NCBI GenBank assembly: GCA_049840795.1 | Contig: JASGJK010000048.1 | Coordinates: 62,001-126,000 of the forward strand | From: UPXZ01 sp049840795 | Lineage (GTDB): Bacteria; Bacteroidota; Bacteroidia; Bacteroidales; Paludibacteraceae | Length of the DNA: 64,000 nucleotides | Direction: 5' to 3' | Part shown: positions 58,720 to 64,000 of the stretch, in pieces | How the letters are laid out: the number at the start of each line of letters is the position of its first letter | How positions within the stretch are numbered: the first letter of the stretch is position 1 | Program-made: the position numbers and the translations under genes | The notes under the pieces: generated by a model | Databases searched by the model: none | What the model was told of the DNA's origin: nothing | What the model saw: only the letters and a program-made list of their open reading frames with translations

Positions 58720-59622
58720 ATGAAAAAATCAATTCTATCAATAATCACACTTTTAGTTTTCTTAGAGACATTCGCTCAATCCGATGTTCGGCTGAATAGC
58801 TACTTGTGGAAGACTTCCATTTTGAATCCCGCTTATATGTCGAAAGACAATTTGGTGGAACTTGATATGTTGTATCGTAATCAATGGATCAATGTTTCCG
58901 GGAGCACCCAAGACACTGTACGCTTCCGCCGCCTATTACATTGACGACCTGCATACAAAAATTGGAGTGAAAGTGCTGCAAGACAAAATAGGCTATACAT
59001 CTTCTACGGATATAGACCTGATATACAGTTACGCGACAAAGATTGATTATTATTGGAGAATACAAATGGGATTGGCGCTAAGTTACCAAAACCAATCGTA
59101 CGATATAACCAAGATAGATGCCACCACCCCTACTGACAATACATTATACAATCTTTTGCTCAATCAATCGCATTTGAATGCCGATATAGGATTTGAAATG
59201 ACCGATGATATTTGGCTTTTCGGTATTTCCGGACAAAATCTGGCATCATTGTTCAGGGATGAAAATGCCCGTTTTTAAATGTCAATGTAGCTTATGCAAT
59301 GTACACTCACCCTGTGAATTCGAAGATAGACTTTCGCTATGGCATAAACGGTATCCAAACCAAGAATCTGTTTCAGATGGAGTTTCATTTTACGAGCTAT
59401 TTCAAAGTGTTTTCAGAAAGAAACGCCTTTCAGCTTGGCGCTTTCTACCGCACGAGAAACGAAATGGGAGTGATGTTTGGGGTCAATTTGGGCGACAATC
59501 TACATTTATACTATAATTACGATTACAATGTGGGAGGAATCAGCCGAAGCTCCATCGGTTCACACGAGATTATGCTGTCTTACAGTCTCGAAAAACTCTA
59601 CAAATGTAATTGTTGGTATTGA
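58720..59622 (+). CDS. Type IX secretion PorP/SprF family membrane protein, two frameshifts
   Basis: About 300 residues. The signal peptide (MKKSILSIITLLVFLETFAQ) and the family opening SYLWKTSILNPAYMSKDNLV identify the PorP/SprF family of outer-membrane barrel proteins. A gained G near 58902 shifts the frame (repair: VSGAPKTLYASAAYYIDDLH), and a lost T near 59275 shifts it again (repair: ARFLNVNVAYAMYTHPVNSK). Barrel strands continue through FRYGINGIQTKNLFQMEFHF and LGAFYRTRNEMGVMFGVNLG. SprF is needed for secretion of SprB in Flavobacterium; each large T9SS-B adhesin is usually followed by such a partner. Starts 10 bases after the adhesin stop. Confidence 0.85.
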
Positions 59623-59930
59623 ACCTCGTATTTTTTTTATGATTATCCGGTAAGATAACCTGAAAGTTAATTGCCACACTGTAAAGGTAGGGCGGGGAGG
59701 GTCGGGTAGCTATGAATTTGATACACGAGCAACTGCCTCGCCTTGTGGAAGGGTCGGGTTGGGATGAAACATAGTTGCGGTATCTTCATAGCACAGCGAT
59801 TATTATTTTGAAATTGAGGGGCGTACTCCTGATGTATCCCTGTGGTAAGCAGTAAGCTACGAGTTATTCAATTATTCAATATTTTGCCTCGTATGACTGT
59901 CCACCGTCTGATTTTTCAGGTATTTGGATA

Positions 59931-59960
59931 AAAAAACGGCAGAATCTCACGATTCCGCCG
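59931..59960 (-). terminator. Hairpin with flanking A-run
   Basis: CGGCAGAATC at 59937-59946 pairs with GATTCCGCCG at 59951-59960 with one A-C mismatch and a 4-base loop. The A-run before it would be a T-run on the minus strand. It may terminate something on the minus strand or be a remnant of the adhesin operon end. Confidence 0.45.
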
Positions 59961-60040
59961 AATCTTTTAATCTTTCCGTTTAATATAAGGTTTATAACAA
60001 AATAATACCACTATTAATACAGAAGATTAATTTAATCACC

Positions 60041-60131
60041 CATTAATCCCAACGGAAAAGAATCGAATGTTGGGATGTAAGACATCAGCCTTACGCGATA
60101 AACCCTTTCGGGTTTGCTCCTTTAATTAATG
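60041..60131. other. Structured three-hairpin element closed by a 7-base stem
   Basis: CATTAAT (60041-60047) pairs with ATTAATG (60125-60131). Inside are three hairpins: ATCCCAAC / GTTGGGAT (60046-60053 with 60069-60076, its first two bases alternative to the closing stem), GTAAG / CTTAC (60077-60081 with 60090-60094), and AAACCC / GGGTTT (60100-60105 with 60110-60115) with a TTTC loop, which is GAAA on the minus strand. The whole resembles a cloverleaf but does not fit any tRNA. No promoter or T-run is apparent. Function unknown. Confidence 0.45.
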
Positions 60132-60561
60132 AACACAACCATCTCCTACCTGAAAGAAATGTGATATTTTTCTCTTTTTGCAATGCCGACAAATAAAATG
60201 GTCTCGTTAAACCTACCCGGATTTTCTTGATTTTACCCATAACATTACATACCTTTTACCTTTGGTTGAGGTTATAAGTAAAACTTATAATAGGCTTGTT
60301 TTCCAATAAAACGGGTCTTCATCGCAAGCTGTGATATTTCACCTTTATTTTATATGTTTTTGATACAATTAACGCATTTTACTGCTTTTAGAACGTAGCA
60401 TCATCATTTTTATTGTATTTATATATTTAATAGTAAATCAAGGAGAGTAAAAAATAAATTTCAATTTAGGAAATAATAAATTGACGTTAATACTGTACCT
60501 TTTTTAACGTATCTTAATCCATTTACAAAGAGACAGTATCCGGATGTTTTAGATACTTGCA

Positions 60562-60605
60562 AAAACAAAAACATCCGACCTTAGAATTTAGGTCGGATGC
60601 TTTTT
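60562..60605 (-). terminator. Terminator of the glt-asnB operon
   Basis: CATCCGACCT at 60572-60581 pairs perfectly with AGGTCGGATG at 60590-60599; on the minus strand TTTTTGTTTTTG follows. It lies 16 bases after the repaired asnB stop, which supports 60621 as the true gene end. Confidence 0.85.
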
Positions 60606-60620
60606 GTTACTGTTTATTTA

Positions 60621-62285
60621 TCATTTATATCCTTGTTCGTGTACCGAACTTACGGCACGTCCCGAAGGGTCGTTCATTTTCTGAATGCTTCGTCCCATTC
60701 TAATGCCGATGGGTGTGCTGCAAGCTACTGAAGGTACTGAAGGCACACAAAGCCAGCGCTATCCGAAGGGAATAATTCGCTGTAAATGCTGCGGTACAAA
60801 TACTCTTCCTTATTCATCGGAGGCTGAATAGGAAAACGCTTGGTCACATTCTCCATTTGCTCGTCTGTTACTTTCTTAATGGCAATGGCTTTGAGCGTAT
60901 CAATCCAGCTGTATCCTACACCATCGGAGAATTGTTCTTTCTGTCGCCAGGTGATTTCATCGGGTAAATAATCTTCAAAGGCTTTCCGCAGGATATGTTT
61001 TTCAATTTTACCGTTTCCAGCCATTTTATCTTTGGGATTCAGGCGCATAGCTACATCCATAAACTCTTTGTCTAAGAAAGGTACGCGCCCTTCCACACCC
61101 CACGAGGCTAGCGATTTGTTTGCTCGCAAGCAATCATAAAGATGTAACTTACTTAATTTACGTACCGTTTCTTTGTGAAACTCTTCGGCGTTAGGCGCTT
61201 TGTGAAAGTAAAGGTAGCCTCCGAATATCTCATCGGCGCCTTCACCCGAAAGTACCATTTTAACTCCCATTGACTTGATATAACGGGCAAGCAGATACAT
61301 GGGAGTACTGGCTCGCACGGTGGTAACATCATACGTTTCGATGTGGTAAATAACATCGCGAATAGCGTCTAAGCCTTCTTGAACCGTAAAGTTTATTTCG
61401 TGATGTATAGAGCCGATATGATCTGCCACTTTACGTGCCGAAGCCAAATCAGGTGAGCCTACTAAACCTACTGCAAATGAGTGTAACTGAGGCCACCAAG
61501 CGTCTTCTTTTTTGGTCGCTTTCGATGCGTTTTGCCGAAAATTTTTTGGCAACCGCCGAGATAATGGAACTGTCCAAACCACCCGATAGCAATACGCCAT
61601 AAGGTACATCCGACATCAACTGACGTTCAACGGCATCTTCCAATGCCTTGCGTAATTCATCTACGCTCGACGAGTTGTCTTTTACATTTTCATATTCGAT
61701 CCAGTTGAACGTACCATTTGGTAGGAGCTTTATCGGGGCTGTAGATAGTAATGCCCGGCAAGATTCTTCGATTTTAGAACAATATCCTTCCAACGCTTTT
61801 AATTCTGAAGCTACATAATAATCTCCTTTTCGTCCCAAACCCTGATATAGCGGAATAATTCCGATATGGTCTCTACCGATAAGGAAACGATCATTTTCAA
61901 CATCGTAAAGGGCGAAGGCAAAGATTCCGCTTAAATCTTCCAAGAATTTCTCTTTTTTGTCCTGATAAAGTGCTAAAATAACTTCACAGTCCGATTGTGT
62001 CAGGAATTCGTATTTACCCTCGTATCGTTTACGTATTTCGCGATGATTATAAATTTCTCCGTTTACGGCAAGCACAAGTTTTCCATCTTTGCTGTACAGC
62101 GGTTGTTTACCTGATTTGGGATCGACTATCGCTAAGCGTTCGTGTGCTAAAATAGCCTTCTCGCTTGCAAAAATACCAGACCAATCCGGTCCGCGATGGC
62201 GGATGGTTTTAGACATTTTAAGGATTTGAGGACAAAGCGCTCCGGCATTTTCTTTTATATCAAATGCACATACAATACCACACAT
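60621..62285 (-). CDS. asnB: Asparagine synthase B (glutamine-hydrolysing), several frameshifts
   Basis: About 554 residues when repaired, the family length. The glutaminase domain starts MCGIVCAFD with catalytic Cys2, then RHRGPDWSG and VNGEIYNHREIR. The synthetase domain has LLSGGLDSS (PP-loop) and LSGEGADEIFGGYLYFH. Lesions: one lost T near 61770 and one gained base near 61705 cancel out, scrambling about 21 residues (expected FLPG then SPDKAPTKWYV); one extra A near 61515 (repair: SDQKEDAWWPQLHSFAVGLV); and further shifts near 60765, 60730 and 60680 that hide the tail LCVPSVPSVACSTP, SALEWDEAFRK and MNDPSGRAVSSVHEQGYK. AsnB makes asparagine from aspartate, glutamine and ATP. It lies downstream of gltB-gltD in one operon. 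Confidence 0.92.
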
Positions 62286-62354
62286 AATTCAATTTAATTT
62301 TTGGGTTAAAAATTTCAATTTAACAAGGTTTGGCTAATTTTTTAGTTTCAAGAA

Positions 62355-63775
62355 TTAACCCACCAACATATTATTTATTTTTTCGGCTACCTTACGTCCG
62401 TCCGCAATCGCTTTAACCACTAAACTTGCTCCCATTGTAGCATCACCTGTGGCAAACACTTTGGCTATGCTACTTTGGTATTCTTTGTTGACGGCAACAT
62501 TGCCGCGAGCATCTAATTCCAAGCTAAGTTCGGTCAGAAGTCCTTCTTTGACAGGGTGAATGAAACCGAGCGACAAAAATACTAAATCTGCTTTAATTGT
62601 ACGCTGTTTTCCGGTAGAAATCATTGATATTTTTCCTAAATCATCTTTTACCCATTCAACTTCTTCTACCAATACCTCTGTTACCTTGCCATTTTTGCCT
62701 TTAAATTCGAGTGTGTTGAGTGACCATATACGTTCGCATCCTTCTTCGTGCGAGCTTGAGGTTTTCAGAACATTGGGGAAAGGGTAGGGCAGGGAGTTGC
62801 CGGATTTTTTTTAGCAGGTGGTTGCGGTAAGATTTCTATTTGCGTGATTTTTGTTGCACCTTGACGTACCGATGTGCCTACACAGTCCGATCCGGTATCA
62901 CCACCACCGATTACCAACACATGTTTCCCTTTGGCTGATATTGATTCTGAAGCGGTGATTTTTTCGCCCATAATCACTTGATTTTGCTGTGCCAAAAATT
63001 CCATTGCAAAATAAATTCCTTTCAAGTCACGTCCGGCAGGTGTAATATTGCGCGGTTGTCCGGCGCCGATAGCGATACATACGGCATCAAACTTTTTGAC
63101 GATTTCCGTCCCCGAAATATCTTTTCCTATTTCCGTATTTGTTTTGAATATAACACCTTCTTCTTCCATTAATCGTATGCGGCGATCAATAATGTTTTTG
63201 TTTAGTTTGAAATTAGGAATACCGTAGCGTAATAATCCTCCAACGCTTGCATCTTTTTCAAATACGGTAACGGTGTGTCCTTTCTTGTTCAGTTGGTCGG
63301 CGGCAGCCAGTCCCGCGGGTCCCGAACCTATTACCGCCACTTTTTTACCGGTACGTATTTTCGGAGGATTTGCTTTGATAAGTCCTTCGATAAATGCTAC
63401 TTCGGTAACGGCAGCTTCGTTTTCACGGATGGTTACCGGCGCCTCACTCAACGCAAGTACACACGATTTTTCGCAAGGAGCCGGACAAATACGCCCTGTA
63501 AAATCTGGAAAATTGTTGGTTTCATGGAGCACTTCAACGCCTTCTTTCCATTTTCCTTTATAAATTAAATCTTGCCATTCGGGCATTCTATTGCCCAGCG
63601 GACACGCCCAATGGCAAAACGGAATGCCACAATCCATACAGCGCGATGCCTGTAATTTGCGGTCTTCTCTGTTTAGAGTTTGTTCCACTTCTCCGAAATC
63701 ATAGATACGCTCGAGAACCGGACGATATCCCGCTTCTTTTCGCGGAATATTCATAAATGCTTTTGGATTTCCCAT
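62355..63775 (-). CDS. gltD: Glutamate synthase small subunit GltD, one frameshift
   Basis: About 473 residues from ATG 63775 (MGNPKAFMNIPRKEAGYRPV). N-terminal Fe-S region with CMDCGIPFCHWACPLGNRMP and RICPAPCEKSC; FAD site VAVIGSGPAGLAAADQL; NADPH site HVLVIGGGDTGSDCVGTSVR. One G is missing near 62790 in CCCTGCCC; repair gives PWPYFPNVLKTSSSHEEGCE-like continuation and then WSLNTLEFKGKNGKVTEVLV to DATMGASLVVKAIADGRKVA. GltD feeds electrons from NADPH to the large subunit GltB, which makes two glutamates from glutamine and 2-oxoglutarate. gltB ends 113 bases upstream. Confidence 0.93.
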
Positions 63776-63852
63776 ATTTGTTTCCTCCAACCTCTCCAGA
63801 GGAAAGGCTTTTGAATATTGATATAATGTTTACAATCTTTTTTGCCCAAAGT

Positions 63853-63862
63853 CCCCCCCCCC
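63853..63862 (+). other. C10 homopolymer between gltB and gltD
   Basis: Ten C in a row, the longest GC homopolymer in the window, in the 112-base gltB-gltD spacer. In a genome this AT-rich it is either a slippage-prone phase-variable tract or an unreliable base call. Confidence 0.6.
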
Positions 63863-63887
63863 TTTGGGGAGATCTTAAGGGGCTTCG

Positions 63888-64000
63888 TTAATAGTCTCTT
63901 TCTACTTGCGCGATTCGTTGTGCTAATTTAGCCGATTTTTCGTCTTCGAGTACTTTCTTGTACTCAATAGGAACTACTTTGATAAATTTTGTCACATATT
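63888..64000 (-). CDS. gltB: Glutamate synthase large subunit GltB, C-terminal end (partial)
   Basis: The minus-strand frame is open from the window edge to the stop at 63888-63890. The 36 visible residues (KFIKVVPIEYKKVLEDEKSA and ending QVERDY) match the C-terminal tail of GltB, and gltD follows. The rest of the gene lies outside the window. Confidence 0.75.
   Translation of the reverse strand, partial: YVTKFIKVVPIEYKKVLEDEKSAKLAQRIAQVERDY

Larger units (their letters stand above)
59623..60561. other. Gene-free stretch of 0.9 kb
   Basis: No coding frame is supported on either strand. It contains two similar GGGTCGGGT-bearing lines at 59695-59765, the hairpin at 59931-59960, the cloverleaf-like element at 60041-60131, and otherwise AT-rich sequence up to the asnB terminator. 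Confidence 0.6.

Noticed and set aside
59690..59770. G-rich repeated lines as a G-quadruplex or repeat array
   Set aside because: The GGGTCGGGT-like words are only two and irregularly spaced; there is not enough to call a repeat or quadruplex.
60046..60076. Integron attC site (CCCAAC / GTTGGG arms)
   Set aside because: The arms do not match RYYYAAC / GTTRRRY at their outer base, the enclosed sequence is far shorter than known attC sites, and no integrase or cassette is near.
60041..60131. tRNA or tmRNA gene on the minus strand
   Set aside because: The closing stem is seven pairs, but the arm spacing, 15-base last loop and 8-base middle loop do not fit a tRNA, and no tag-coding or CCA end is present.
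1..64000. CRISPR array, prophage or rRNA operon
   Set aside because: No regularly spaced direct repeats, phage structural genes or rRNA sequences were seen.

Overview
The window is a chromosomal segment from a member of the Bacteroidetes, most likely order Bacteroidales. The evidence is: many promoter -7 boxes of the TAnnTTTG type with no Shine-Dalgarno pattern; lineage-typical proteins (a DUF4270 lipoprotein beside a short glycogen-synthase-like protein, two DUF1573 repeats, OstA/LptD proteins, a SlyD-type isomerase with a Cys-rich tail, a 29-residue COX24-like basic protein between HU and RNase G, a PorP/SprF protein and a T9SS-sorted adhesin); and the gene orders nuoLMN, guaB-ppiC-surA-ostA and gltB-gltD-asnB. 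Species cannot be told from the sequence. There is no rRNA operon, CRISPR array, intact insertion sequence or prophage.

Layout. 1-3.5 kb: nuoL end, nuoM, nuoN (respiratory complex I). 3.7-13.5 kb: BamE-like lipoprotein, meaB, DUF1573 protein, M20 amidohydrolase, acetyltransferase, FKBP, lptD, and a divergent cell-wall amidase. 14-18 kb: dnaA, a pRiA4b-ORF3-like protein, miaA, murB. 18.3-25.2 kb: DUF2147 protein, a TolC / adaptor / ABC permease / ATPase exporter, then a LytS-LytR type two-component pair. 25.3-33 kb: a decayed accessory stretch with a broken PAS protein, a small-RNA candidate, a methyltransferase, an AraC remnant, a Fur / membrane methyltransferase / metal P-type ATPase cluster, and two back-to-back gene remnants. 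33.2-43.2 kb (minus strand): guaB, three parvulin-type chaperones, an OstA-like protein and recJ, all intact. 43.4-51.8 kb: mutY, HU, COX24-like protein, rng, DUF4270, glycogen-synthase-like protein, acyl-CoA ligase, tRNA-Asp. 52-59.6 kb: a roughly 2,170-residue SprB-like surface adhesin and its PorP/SprF partner. 59.6-60.6 kb: a gene-free stretch with a cloverleaf-like structured element. 60.6-64 kb: asnB, gltD and the 3' end of gltB (nitrogen assimilation).

The most striking property of the window is about 35 reading-frame lesions in 19 genes. Most are single-base gains or losses in runs of three to seven identical bases. They hit genes that are normally essential (dnaA, murB) and otherwise perfectly conserved, and asnB even carries a compensating pair. 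Most are therefore probably sequence or assembly errors. The lesions cluster (25-33 kb and 56-63 kb) and are absent from 18.7-25.2 and 33.2-43.2 kb. A few loci (PAS protein, AraC, acetyltransferase and methyltransferase remnants) also show in-frame stops or missing ends and look truly decayed. Broken genes are reported here as single features spanning the whole gene.

How the parts work together: the outer-membrane theme is strong (LptD, OstA, three SurA/PpiC-like chaperones, BamE-like lipoprotein, TolC, T9SS adhesin with PorP/SprF), alongside complex I, ammonia assimilation (GltBD, AsnB) and information processing (DnaA, RecJ, MutY, HU, RNase G, MiaA). The best candidates for something undescribed are the small RNA at 26607-26740, the structured element at 60041-60131 and the adhesin locus.
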